From CAZSIA01 sp045126355 (lineage in GTDB: Bacteria; Bacillota_I; Bacilli_A; Acholeplasmatales; Anaeroplasmataceae), in contig JBGVOE010000057.1 of the NCBI GenBank assembly GCA_045126355.1, positions 1 through 16,186 on the forward strand: a stretch of 16,186 bases of DNA, read 5' to 3'. How positions within the stretch are numbered: the first letter of the stretch is position 1; every line of letters begins with the position of its first letter. Below, piece by piece: positions 1 to 7,394 of the stretch. The position numbers were made by a program, and so were the translations under genes. The notes beneath the pieces are model-generated. The model searched no databases, was not told where the DNA came from, and saw only the letters and a program-made list of their open reading frames with translations.

Positions 1-54
1 ATATATTTATTAATAAATATAAATAGTAAAAGTTCTCACTACAATAGAAATTAA

Positions 55-105
55 CAAAAAAACTTATAATTTTATAGTTTAAATATACTATTAATCATAA
101 GTTTT
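55..105 (-). terminator. Rho-independent terminator of the 161-1513 gene
   Basis: Read on the minus strand, AACTTAT (103-97) pairs with ATAAGTT (67-61). An inner ATAGT/ACTAT stem lies inside it, and the outer stem runs into a T tract at 55-60. It lies about 60 nt past the stop codon of the membrane protein gene. Seen in sequence; function inferred. Confidence 0.65.
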
Positions 106-160
106 TCTTTTCTTAAGCCCTTAAGTTAAAAACATTGTTTAACAAAAGCGTTTTTTTATT

Positions 161-1513
161 TTACTCTTCAATTAATTCTACTGGTTTTTCTTTAACGGTT
201 TTTCTAAAGATTACATATGATAAATAACCAATTAAAGAGAACACAACATAAATAGTAATTTGAATAATTGGATATAATGTGAAATGACCAATCTTTATTG
301 ATGGTTCAAATAAAGCACCAGCAATTTTAATTAATTTTTTTGCTTTCACTTGATCAAACATAAATAAATAATTACATTTGAACCAATTTGAATCTAACGC
401 TACTGCTAATCCATTAAAGATAGTTCCGATAATTAAAACAGCAATAAAATAAATTGTGAAATATTTTACAAATGATTTAAATTCACCTTTTTTAATTGGA
501 TCAAAGATACCTAAGTTTAAGCATAAGATTGGTGTAATAATGATATTGTGATGTTCTACAATATAATGCATATTTCCTTTTGAAATTACTCCAGAATTAT
601 CACCGTCTAAAATTAATACTGCAATTATTGCACCAGCTACATTTACTAAGATATTAAATAAGAATACTTTTCTATTTTTAAATACTATAGAGATTAAAGT
701 TAAATAAGCTGCTAAATTACATAATTGAAGTGGCATTCTCTTACAGTTTAATTCACCTTGTGATGAAAACATTTGATTATATTGAACAAGTAAACATAAA
801 GATAAGATAAGAACTAAAATATATTTACTATCATAATCTTTATTTTTAAATATTTTATGTAATATAATACTTTCTCCAACAATAAGCGCCATCCAAACAA
901 TATGTGCTACCGAAAACATTGTAAAGTCTATATTTGATTGATGATCAAAGATTGCTTCTGGTGCATAAATTGGAACAATTGCTAAAGTTAACGCAACAAG
1001 TAAAACTATAAATGGCATTATGTCTTGCTTCTTAAATTTTAAGAATGACTTATCACGTAAAACGATTAATGCAATAGTAGCTAATTCACTTAACATCATC
1101 ACAAAGAAAATAATAGTTCTAAATACACCATTTCGCATTAAATCTGATATAAATTGTGGTAAATATCTAATTGATGCAATTCCTGTTCCTAATTCTGATA
1201 TATACCCTGGCAACATATCTTTAAATAAGAACATAAATATAATTGCTACAGGTAAACAGAAATATACTGCTAACTTTTTAAATGTAGGCTTATCAAAGTA
1301 AACCGCAACTGGTAAAACTAGAAATCCAACAAATTGAAACCATCTCATAATCATTTGGAATGGATCAATTCTATATTCTAATTTTGTAATGCCTATAACT
1401 AATTCATCAGGTAATAGTATACTTACAAAAGTTAATATCATGTAAGTTAAAAGAAATATTTTTGATAGTTTAATTAACTTCTCTTCTTTCATAAATAATT
1501 TTTTCCTTTCCAT
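161..1513 (-). CDS. YwaF/TMEM164-like multi-pass membrane protein with N-terminal membrane extension
   Basis: This is a 450-residue protein with roughly ten to twelve hydrophobic segments. The second half (about residues 195-445) resembles the YwaF (TIGR02206) family, of which eukaryotic TMEM164 is a relative. Visible marks are FSVAHIVWM with His204, MPLQLC with Cys265, a His pair at 321-322 just before a transmembrane segment, and NYLFMF near residue 381. The same marks occur in the 266-residue protein at 11114-11914. The first 195 residues hold four or five extra membrane segments that the shorter paralogue lacks. TMEM164 has been reported as an acyltransferase that needs the Cys; whether bacterial members do this is not established. 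The ATG at 1513 has no ribosome binding site before it, whereas the eighth codon (ATG at 1492) follows GGAAAGGA, so translation may start there and give 443 residues. Monocistronic. Family call likely; activity unknown. Confidence 0.7.
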   Translation of the reverse strand: MERKKLFMKEEKLIKLSKIFLLTYMILTFVSILLPDELVIGITKLEYRIDPFQMIMRWFQFVGFLVLPVAVYFDKPTFKKLAVYFCLPVAIIFMFLFKDMLPGYISELGTGIASIRYLPQFISDLMRNGVFRTIIFFVMMLSELATIALIVLRDKSFLKFKKQDIMPFIVLLVALTLAIVPIYAPEAIFDHQSNIDFTMFSVAHIVWMALIVGESIILHKIFKNKDYDSKYILVLILSLCLLVQYNQMFSSQGELNCKRMPLQLCNLAAYLTLISIVFKNRKVFLFNILVNVAGAIIAVLILDGDNSGVISKGNMHYIVEHHNIIITPILCLNLGIFDPIKKGEFKSFVKYFTIYFIAVLIIGTIFNGLAVALDSNWFKCNYLFMFDQVKAKKLIKIAGALFEPSIKIGHFTLYPIIQITIYVVFSLIGYLSYVIFRKTVKEKPVELIEE

Positions 1514-1538
1514 TTTTTAACATATCCATTTTATCACA

Positions 1539-1565
1539 ATTGTAACATAACTAAAACTTTTTCAA
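1539..1565 (-). promoter_or_regulatory. possible promoter of the 161-1513 gene
   Basis: On the minus strand TTGAAA (1565-1560) and TACAAT (1544-1539) are separated by 15 nt, which is short for a sigma-A promoter. It sits about 25 nt before the first start codon and after the sdpI terminator. In such AT-rich DNA chance matches are common, so this is tentative. Confidence 0.35.
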
Positions 1566-1576
1566 CTTAAATTGAC

Positions 1577-1631
1577 AAAAAACGAAAAAAACTATATATT
1601 TTTTATTCATAATAATAATAAATTATATAGT
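1577..1631 (-). terminator. Rho-independent terminator of sdpR-sdpI
   Basis: On the minus strand ACTATATA (1631-1624) pairs with TATATAGT (1598-1591), continued by a TTTATT/AATAAA inner stem after a small bulge. The stem is followed by seven T, CG and six more T. It starts 13 nt after the sdpI stop codon. Confidence 0.7.
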
Positions 1632-1643
1632 CTTTAAAAAAAT

Positions 1644-2300
1644 CTATTCTAATTCTTTTTGTTTTTCTTTTTTGTAATAAATATATGAAGCCACAGTTGT
1701 TGAAACTGCAAATACAAAAATTAATGACATTAAGATTATAAAATTAACAATATCGTTAAAGAATAATCCTAAAACTATTGATAATACTCCCACAACAACA
1801 CTAACAAATCCAGCAAAACGGTGTGTTTTTTGCCAAGTTGTTTCATTATACATACTCCAATACGTTTTAACACCTAATGTAGAGTTCTTCTCAATCTTAG
1901 GCATAAAGTTACCTGAAATTATAAACATAAGTCCAAATAAAGGCAGCATTATTTTAGAAATCTCAAAAACGAAACCATCTTCTGTATACATAGCAGCGTA
2001 AACTAATAACATAATTAATAAAGTAACAAATATTATTTCAACTATAGATACAGTTAACATTGTATACTTCTTATAATTTTCACTAACTTTAGCATATCGA
2101 CATACTGCTAACGCCACACCACCAACAATTGTTATTATCGTTGGGAATAATAACATAAAATACTTATTACCAAATTGATCTGGAGCTTCATCAATACCAA
2201 AGTGAATTGGAATTATATCAGGTAAAAATGCAAAACCAACTCCAACAATAACAAATGATAATATCATCATACTAATAACTAAAATCTTAAATTTCTTCAT
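1644..2300 (-). CDS. sdpI: SdpI family immunity-type membrane protein
   Basis: A 218-residue protein with about six transmembrane segments (near 5-25, 47-64, 78-103, 115-132, 160-178 and 183-206). The N-terminus has the DUF1648 pattern (LPDIIPIHFG followed by a PD turn). Residues 129-165 carry the SdpI signature: SGNFMPKIEKNSTLGVKT, then W148, NE(152-153), W156 and KTHR. In Bacillus subtilis SdpI protects against the SdpC toxin and, when bound to it, holds SdpR at the membrane so that the sdpRI operon is relieved. Here the gene overlaps sdpR by 14 nt, the same two-gene arrangement. No SdpA, SdpB or SdpC gene is seen in the window, so it may defend against a neighbour's toxin or act in envelope stress. 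Family and partner are clear; the substrate is inference. Confidence 0.87.
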   Translation of the reverse strand: MKKFKILVISMMILSFVIVGVGFAFLPDIIPIHFGIDEAPDQFGNKYFMLLFPTIITIVGGVALAVCRYAKVSENYKKYTMLTVSIVEIIFVTLLIMLLVYAAMYTEDGFVFEISKIMLPLFGLMFIISGNFMPKIEKNSTLGVKTYWSMYNETTWQKTHRFAGFVSVVVGVLSIVLGLFFNDIVNFIILMSLIFVFAVSTTVASYIYYKKEKQKELE

Positions 2301-2565
2301 TTTTTTCTCCCTTCAAATCATAAATCCATAATAATACTTCTTCTAATACAGATGCATTTAACTCATAAATAATAAATTTACCATCTCTTCTATCTCTTAT
2401 TAAATCAGCATCTTTTAATACAGACAAATGTCTAGAAATAGACGCGAATGTTACATCAAATTGACTTTGAATATCACCCGCAGTCATCGGACCTTTCTTT
2501 AATAGATTTAAAATACTTCTCCTAATAGGATCAGCTAACGCTTTAGTTGTTTCTTGTAAAGCCAA
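2287..2565 (-). CDS. sdpR: ArsR/SdpR-type winged-helix autorepressor
   Basis: A 92-residue ArsR-family regulator, the usual size for SdpR. Residues 8-80 form the winged helix: the start reads TTKALADPIRRSILNLL, the recognition helix reads TFASISRHLSVLKDADLI, and the wing carries RRDGKFIIYEL. The metal-binding CxC motif of ArsR/SmtB sensors is absent, as in SdpR. The start is TTG at 2563-2565, chosen because GAGGTGA lies 5 nt before it. SdpR is known to repress its own operon; here a consensus promoter at 2607-2635 and an inverted repeat at 2580-2602, between the -10 box and the start codon, are the likely control sites. Overlap with sdpI implies coupled translation. Confidence 0.88.
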   Translation of the reverse strand: MALQETTKALADPIRRSILNLLKKGPMTAGDIQSQFDVTFASISRHLSVLKDADLIRDRRDGKFIIYELNASVLEEVLLWIYDLKGEKNEEI

Positions 2566-2579
2566 TCAAATCACCTCAT

Positions 2580-2602
2580 TTAACATTTAACCAAATTGTT
2601 AA
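2580..2602 (-). promoter_or_regulatory. candidate SdpR operator (inverted repeat)
   Basis: The arms TTAACATTT and AAATTGTTAA are complementary apart from one extra base and enclose AACC. The repeat lies between the -10 box and the ribosome binding site of sdpR, where a bound repressor would block transcription. Binding by SdpR is inferred. Confidence 0.5.
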
Positions 2603-2606
2603 TTGT

Positions 2607-2635
2607 ATTATAATATATTATTTTAATCGTGTCAA
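2607..2635 (-). promoter_or_regulatory. sigma-A promoter of sdpR-sdpI
   Basis: On the minus strand a perfect TTGACA (2635-2630) and a perfect TATAAT (2612-2607) are separated by exactly 17 nt. The sdpR start codon is about 42 nt downstream. This is the best promoter match in the window, consistent with a strong promoter held down by a repressor. Confidence 0.88.
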
Positions 2636-2639
2636 TATA

Positions 2640-2676
2640 TAAATAAAAAGTTTGACATTTAAATTAAACATCAAAC
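2640..2676 (-). terminator. Rho-independent terminator of the MATE gene
   Basis: A 27-nt palindromic stem (2650-2676) begins GTTTGA on the minus strand and ends TCAAAC. It pairs over about 12-13 bp with two G-T wobbles and a three-base loop, followed by TTTTTATTT. It begins 12 nt past the MATE stop codon and ends just before the sdpR promoter, so the two units are insulated. Confidence 0.85.
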
Positions 2677-2687
2677 TTCTTTTTCTA

Positions 2688-4103
2688 TTATTCTTCAGTA
2701 TTTCCTAAAACTAATTCATTAGACTTATTAAAATAAAAATACAATGTACTTCCACCCATTATCAAAATTGAAGCTAACCAAGCACCAGGGTTAGAAAAAC
2801 AAATACTAACATATGATTCATTACTTACTGGATTATTAGGATTTACTAAACTAGGTAAAAAGAAACAAATACCTAATCTTGTAACTAATTCACCAAGACC
2901 ACTAATAAATGGAATTAATGGTTTTTGAATACCTTGTAGTGTTGAACGACATACAGTTAATATTCCTTGGAAAATAGTAAGAGGAATAACAACTTTAATA
3001 TATGTCGAACAGAAATATTTAATTAATGGACCACTTACAGGATCATTAACTTCTTTAGCTGGTAGGAAAATATATGGAACATAATCAATAATTAAGAACC
3101 CGATCATAACAATAAATAACCATGTTATTACATTGACTAATATTGCTTGTCCAATTCCTTTTTTAATTCGTTTAATTTTACCACTTCCGTAGTTTTGACC
3201 AGCATAACTTAGAAATGATGCAGCAATAGCGGAAATAGGCATCATCAAATAATTTTCAATTGATGAGAAACATCCAGCAGCTTTAGTAGCCTCAGGTCCA
3301 AATCCGTTAATTGTTTTTGATTGGAAGAATGAACCTACAAATAGAATAGACCATTGTAGCCCTAAAGGAACACCTAATTTTAAAAGTGTTAAACAAACCT
3401 TAGAATCTACTTTCTCAAATCCATCTTTTAAATTCAAATAATCATACTTTTTAGATATATAAATAAAGGTAATGATAATATTAACAACATTAGCTAAAAG
3501 TGTAGCTACCGCAACACCTCTAGTATCCCATTTAATAAATCCTGTAAATAAGAATGCTAGTCCAACATTAACAGCTGTTGATACAAAGGAAATTATAAGC
3601 GGAGCTGATGAATCACCCATTGCCCTTAACGCATTAGCAAAATAGTTACTAATAACCATGAAGACAAACGATAATAAGATAATGAAATAATATTGGGCCG
3701 CTTTTTCTAAATAGATAGCGTCTACATCTAAAAATACTAATAAATCTTTATATACAAATAAGCCTAATACAGTGATTATAAAACCGATAATAATTGAAAG
3801 ATAAATACCATTATAAAAAGTCTTTCGGACTGCTTTATAGTCTTTATTACCATAATTAGCTGATATTAAAGTCGCAAATCCACCACTACAACCATAAGCA
3901 AATTGAAACAAGATTAATGATATACTACCTGTTGAACTAATAGCTGTAACACTATCACCACCAACAGTAGTTTTTAAAACTAATGAGTTAATTAAAGAAA
4001 ACGCACTACTTAAAATAGATGATATTAAAATCGGAATCGCAAATAAAACAATTACTTTCCAAGGCTTACCTTTAGTTAAATCCATTTGTTTAAAAAAATT
4101 CAT
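2688..4103 (-). CDS. MATE family efflux transporter
   Basis: A 471-residue, roughly 12-TM protein of the MATE/MepA type, which exports drugs, cations or metabolites using a Na+ or H+ gradient. The family pattern is visible at the N-terminus: MDLTKGKPWKVIVLFAIPILISS type opening, then a conserved ISANYGNKDYKAVRK cytoplasmic loop; the second half repeats it with LSYAGQNYGSGKIKRIKKG. Length fits the family. The frame is open further upstream to a TTG at 4115, but I place the start at ATG 4101-4103 because GGTGA (4109-4113) lies 5 nt before it, the same spacing as at sdpR. It is a single-gene unit with its own promoter and terminator. The substrate cannot be told from sequence. Confidence 0.9.
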   Translation of the reverse strand: MNFFKQMDLTKGKPWKVIVLFAIPILISSILSSAFSLINSLVLKTTVGGDSVTAISSTGSISLILFQFAYGCSGGFATLISANYGNKDYKAVRKTFYNGIYLSIIIGFIITVLGLFVYKDLLVFLDVDAIYLEKAAQYYFIILLSFVFMVISNYFANALRAMGDSSAPLIISFVSTAVNVGLAFLFTGFIKWDTRGVAVATLLANVVNIIITFIYISKKYDYLNLKDGFEKVDSKVCLTLLKLGVPLGLQWSILFVGSFFQSKTINGFGPEATKAAGCFSSIENYLMMPISAIAASFLSYAGQNYGSGKIKRIKKGIGQAILVNVITWLFIVMIGFLIIDYVPYIFLPAKEVNDPVSGPLIKYFCSTYIKVVIPLTIFQGILTVCRSTLQGIQKPLIPFISGLGELVTRLGICFFLPSLVNPNNPVSNESYVSICFSNPGAWLASILIMGGSTLYFYFNKSNELVLGNTEE

Positions 4104-4140
4104 CACATTCACCAACCCTTCTTATATTTTTTTCAATATA

Positions 4141-4168
4141 ATTATAGTCTCATTTTTTTATAAAACAA
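4141..4168 (-). promoter_or_regulatory. probable promoter of the MATE gene
   Basis: On the minus strand TTGTTT (4168-4163) and a perfect TATAAT (4146-4141) have a 16-nt spacer. The start codon is about 38 nt downstream of the -10 box. Confidence 0.55.
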
Positions 4169-4171
4169 TAA

Positions 4172-4211
4172 AAAAATAAAATAAAAATACAATATCTAAA
4201 AGATACTGTAT
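4172..4211 (-). terminator. Rho-independent terminator of the alcohol dehydrogenase gene
   Basis: ATACAGTATCT (4211-4201) and AGATATTGTAT (4197-4187) pair over 11 bp around a TTT loop on the minus strand, followed by TTTTTATTTTATTTT. One pair is a G-U wobble in the minus-strand RNA but an A-C mismatch in the plus-strand RNA, which fixes the strand of action. Confidence 0.8.
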
Positions 4212-4231
4212 TATAAAACTTAGATTTTTAT

Positions 4232-5437
4232 TTATTTTTCACTTCTGATTAATAAATAAATTTTTTCTAATTCTTTTGCATTCCATAAAGTAGGAACAGG
4301 ATATAGTGGATTAGCCTCTTTATCAGCAAGATTTGCTAGATAAGGGATATCATCTTTATTTACACATTCAAGTTTATTAGGTATACCCATACGTTTATTC
4401 ATTTGTTCTATATGTAAAATAAAAGCATCTCTTGCTTCTTCTTTACTAGCACCTTCATCAACTAATCCTACCATCTTAGCAAGAAGTGATAACGATTTAG
4501 TTACACTATCACCATAAGCACGAAGAACATGAGGTAATAATACTGCATTAGCTAAACCATGTGCTAAACCATATTTACCACCTAAAGGATGAGATAGTGC
4601 ATGAACATATCCAACATAACTTCTTGTAAAGGCAACTCCAGCTAAATATGAAGCATGTAACATATTTTTCCTAGCTACTAAGTCAGCACCATTTAGATAG
4701 GCTTTTTCTAAATTATCAAAAATCAATTTTACGGCTTCTTCTGAGGCTTTTTTTGTTTTTCTTGTTTTAGATTTACCAATATACGCTTCAACCGCATGTG
4801 TTAATGCATCCATACCGGTTATAGCGGTAATATGTTGTGGTAAACTAATTGTAGCACTAGGCATCATAAGTGCGTAATGAGGTATCAAAGAAAAATCATT
4901 TATAACATATTTATGATGAGTATTTGAATCTACAATAACTGAAGCCACAGTTACTTCACTTCCACTTCCTGCGGTAGTAGGTATTGCAATTAAGCAAGGA
5001 AGTTTCTTTCTTACTTTAATTAATCCAGCCATCTTTTCTAAATTCATTTTAGGTTTAACAATTAACGCTCCCATTGCTTTTGCACAGTCCATTACAGAAC
5101 CTCCTCCAAAAGCAATTATTCCTTTACAGTTATTTGCTAAATATAATTTTTTTGCTTCATATACATTATCTGAAGTAGGATTAGGGAGAGTATCATCATA
5201 GATAGTACACAAGATATTATTTTCATGTAATAGTTGTTCTAAAAGTAGGGTTAATCCTGAAGCCTTAATTCTTTTTCCAGTAACTAATATAACACTATCA
5301 ATATTTTTTTCTTTAAGAATATCAATAACATTTGTAATATCATCTAATAATTTAGGTTCTCTATATGGTAACAAAGGAATTGCTAAATGCATCACTTTTT
5401 GAAATATTCTGCAATATATTTTCTTTAATACATTCAT
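4232..5437 (-). CDS. iron-containing alcohol dehydrogenase
   Basis: A 401-residue member of the iron-containing (type III) alcohol dehydrogenase family, NAD(P)-dependent cytoplasmic enzymes that interconvert alcohols and aldehydes or ketones. The cofactor-binding AFGGGSVMDCAKA stretch is at 109-121, and PTTAGSGSEVT at 153-163. Metal ligands can be assigned by the FucO pattern: Asp210 and His214 in GMDALTHAVEAY, His279 in the VHALSHPLGG segment, and His293 in GLAHGLANAVLLP, with the 14-residue spacing of the last two conserved. Length is normal, with a slightly longer basic N-terminus (about 25 residues). ATG at 5437 follows AGGAGATG. Single-gene unit between its own promoter and terminator. 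The physiological substrate is not predictable; butanol, ethanol or 1,3-propanediol type reactions are all possible. Confidence 0.9.
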   Translation of the reverse strand: MNVLKKIYCRIFQKVMHLAIPLLPYREPKLLDDITNVIDILKEKNIDSVILVTGKRIKASGLTLLLEQLLHENNILCTIYDDTLPNPTSDNVYEAKKLYLANNCKGIIAFGGGSVMDCAKAMGALIVKPKMNLEKMAGLIKVRKKLPCLIAIPTTAGSGSEVTVASVIVDSNTHHKYVINDFSLIPHYALMMPSATISLPQHITAITGMDALTHAVEAYIGKSKTRKTKKASEEAVKLIFDNLEKAYLNGADLVARKNMLHASYLAGVAFTRSYVGYVHALSHPLGGKYGLAHGLANAVLLPHVLRAYGDSVTKSLSLLAKMVGLVDEGASKEEARDAFILHIEQMNKRMGIPNKLECVNKDDIPYLANLADKEANPLYPVPTLWNAKELEKIYLLIRSEK

Positions 5438-5468
5438 TTTTAAAACATCTCCTAACTTAGCATACTTG

Positions 5469-5477
5469 ATTATACCA
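5469..5477 (-). promoter_or_regulatory. extended -10 promoter of the alcohol dehydrogenase gene
   Basis: The minus strand reads TGGTATAAT, an extended -10 with perfect TATAAT. The -35 position falls in the T tract of the upstream terminator and is a poor match, which the extended -10 would compensate for. The start codon lies about 31 nt downstream. Confidence 0.6.
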
Positions 5478-5489
5478 CAAATTTATTTA

Positions 5490-5524
5490 GAAAAAAATAA
5501 ATCTGGTTTACCAAGAAACCAGAT
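5490..5524 (-). terminator. Rho-independent terminator of the GH43 gene
   Basis: ATCTGGTTT (5524-5516) pairs perfectly with AAACCAGAT (5509-5501) around a 6-nt loop on the minus strand, followed by TTATTTTTTT. It starts 22 nt after the stop codon. Confidence 0.9.
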
Positions 5525-5546
5525 CTATCTTATATTTAAACTCAAA

Positions 5547-7220
5547 CTATTTACCTAAAATTTTAATATCGTTAATACTTCCGCCTTCAGGTAAGTTGAA
5601 AGCAATAATAATTCTATTTGTTTTAATAGATTTAACAAATTCTACTGTGATCGCACTACTTGGATGAACGAATTCTAATTCTTCATTAGTATATGTTTCT
5701 AAACAGAATTGAGGATAAATAAGTGCATTTCCATTACCTAAATCAATGTAATGAGCTTCTTCGACCATATTTGCATAATATACACTATTATAAATAGCAA
5801 TACCACCAATTTCATATTCTTTATCAAATTCAAATTCGATAAATGAATAACCTTCCCCTAATTTAACTTCTAAAGCTTCACCTTCAATTAAGTTATAAGT
5901 GTCTTCAATATAATTGTCATTTACATATTCAATATTTTCAACATTTTCTGCTCTTACAGTAGCATCAAGTGCGATATTCTTATAGCCACTAATACCTTCA
6001 GGTAAAGGTTGAAGTGACCATGTAGGTCCATTACAATATGGAACTCCTTCTTCATCAAAGAATAAATAGTCAATTGCTACATATCTTTGTGTAAATGTTC
6101 CTTTATTCCAATCACGGTTTTGATGAGCGTGATATACAATCATTGTTTGACCACCAATATTAAAGAATGCATGATGTCCTGTACCAGATGCAAAACCACT
6201 CCATTGTTTATAAACTTTAGAACCAGTATTACTATCACCAGGGAATCCTAATAATAAGTTTGTCCAAATCTTACCAGGATGATATGGTTTAACGAAATTT
6301 CCTAATGGAGAATCACTAACTGCGTAACATACATTATAATATTTATCCCAACAACCATTAGCTGAATAAGTTAAATAATATTTACCATTAGATTTAATCA
6401 TATAAGGAGCTTCACAAATTTTATGATATAACTCCCAACGTAATGAAGTGTTTGTGAAATTAGAATCTGTACAACCAGGTCTTACTAAATCAACATATGT
6501 AGACCAGTCTGCTGTATAAGGGTTTTCCATCTTAACACCAACAAGATGTTGACCATCACCAGAAGCAACACTATAATACATATACATTTGTCCATCATCA
6601 TCTACAAAGATAGTTGAATCTAATACATGCCTTTTTTCATTTCCATCTACAAAAACAGGATTATGTAAACCATCTACTGTATCGTTTACTATTGGTTCAT
6701 AAGGACCTAATGGAGATGAAGCTTGAACAACACTATTTCTTCTATATCCATCTTTATCTAAAGCACTATAATATAAGTAATATACACCATCAAAACAATA
6801 CATTTCAGGAGCATAAATTGTAGGTTGACTACTTTCCCATCCTTTATAAGTAGCTGGATTATAAATGATACCAGCTTTTTCAAATGTATTAAAATCTGTT
6901 GTAGTATAACACATAACTACGTGAACATTAGCGTCACAAGTTCCGACAATATAAAAAACGCCATCTTCTTCATAAATTTGTGGGTCAGGTAATGGAACTT
7001 TGTCTAAATTGTTATAGTACCACATTTGTTCATTATATTCAAAAGTCTTACCGTTATAAGTACTAGCGTGAGAAATATAATCACTACCTTCTTCTAAGGT
7101 AGCTTCAACTTTTTTGTTGTATTCAACTTTTGGTGTTTCTGTTTTGCCGCCATCATTTCCGCAAGAAGCTAAAACGAAACCACATAACAAAATAAATAAA
7201 CCAATAAATATTTTTTTCAT
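5547..7220 (-). CDS. surface lipoprotein, glycoside hydrolase family 43 type
   Basis: A 557-residue exported lipoprotein. The signal peptide ends in the lipobox L-A-S-C with Cys20. Residues 75-400 look like the five-bladed beta-propeller of GH43 enzymes (arabinofuranosidases, xylosidases and arabinanases that trim plant-type polysaccharides). The catalytic triad can be proposed: base Asp79 in PLPDPQIY, pKa-tuning Asp201 in HVLDSTIFVDDDG, and acid Glu270 in ICEAPYMI. Blade repeats such as YYLYYS, MYMYYS and YYLTYS recur. About residues 415-557 look like a separate C-terminal beta-sandwich, perhaps carbohydrate-binding. ATG at 7220 follows AGGAGG. No sugar transporter or other glycosidase is adjacent. 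A cre-like box upstream suggests catabolite control. Exact substrate is unknown. Confidence 0.85.
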   Translation of the reverse strand: MKKIFIGLFILLCGFVLASCGNDGGKTETPKVEYNKKVEATLEEGSDYISHASTYNGKTFEYNEQMWYYNNLDKVPLPDPQIYEEDGVFYIVGTCDANVHVVMCYTTTDFNTFEKAGIIYNPATYKGWESSQPTIYAPEMYCFDGVYYLYYSALDKDGYRRNSVVQASSPLGPYEPIVNDTVDGLHNPVFVDGNEKRHVLDSTIFVDDDGQMYMYYSVASGDGQHLVGVKMENPYTADWSTYVDLVRPGCTDSNFTNTSLRWELYHKICEAPYMIKSNGKYYLTYSANGCWDKYYNVCYAVSDSPLGNFVKPYHPGKIWTNLLLGFPGDSNTGSKVYKQWSGFASGTGHHAFFNIGGQTMIVYHAHQNRDWNKGTFTQRYVAIDYLFFDEEGVPYCNGPTWSLQPLPEGISGYKNIALDATVRAENVENIEYVNDNYIEDTYNLIEGEALEVKLGEGYSFIEFEFDKEYEIGGIAIYNSVYYANMVEEAHYIDLGNGNALIYPQFCLETYTNEELEFVHPSSAITVEFVKSIKTNRIIIAFNLPEGGSINDIKILGK

Positions 7221-7283
7221 TTTAATTCCTCCTATTATCGATTATTTATACATTAATAATATCATACTTTTTGAAATTAATCA

Positions 7284-7297
7284 CTAAAACGTTTTCA
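7284..7297 (-). promoter_or_regulatory. cre-like / LacI-family operator upstream of the GH43 gene
   Basis: The minus strand reads TGAAAACGTTTTAG, matching 12 of 14 positions of the CcpA cre consensus TGWAANCGNTNWCA and containing the perfect palindrome AAAACGTTTT. A candidate -10 (TATGAT, 7266-7261) lies so that the box covers the -35 region, fitting repression. CcpA or a local LacI-type regulator could bind; no regulator gene of this type is seen here. Confidence 0.5.
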
Positions 7298-7330
7298 TTT
7301 TTTTAATTATTGTTTCAATAATTACTCCTG

Positions 7331-7369
7331 TTTAATAAAAACACTACTTTCAAATAAAGAAAATCGTGT
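7331..7369 (-). terminator. weak terminator-like hairpin after the zinc-ribbon gene
   Basis: On the minus strand ACAC pairs with GTGT, and inside it TTTC pairs with GAAA around a 7-nt loop, followed by TTTTATT. The stem is interrupted by a 3x3 internal loop, so efficient termination is doubtful. It is the only candidate between the four-gene operon and the GH43 gene. Confidence 0.35.
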
Positions 7370-7394
7370 AATTTTTTATTATAAACTTTTATAA

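Noticed and set aside
112..125. CTTAAG repeated palindrome as a regulatory site
   Set aside because: It lies downstream of a gene, is short, and consists of a six-base palindrome occurring twice, which is weak evidence.
1020..1301. Plus-strand open frame of 93 codons inside the membrane protein gene
   Set aside because: It lies wholly antisense to a convincing gene, has no ribosome binding site, and its product resembles no family.
6614..6823. Plus-strand open frame of 69 codons inside the GH43 gene
   Set aside because: Antisense to a clear coding region with family motifs; low-complexity His/Leu/Tyr product typical of a reverse-frame artefact.
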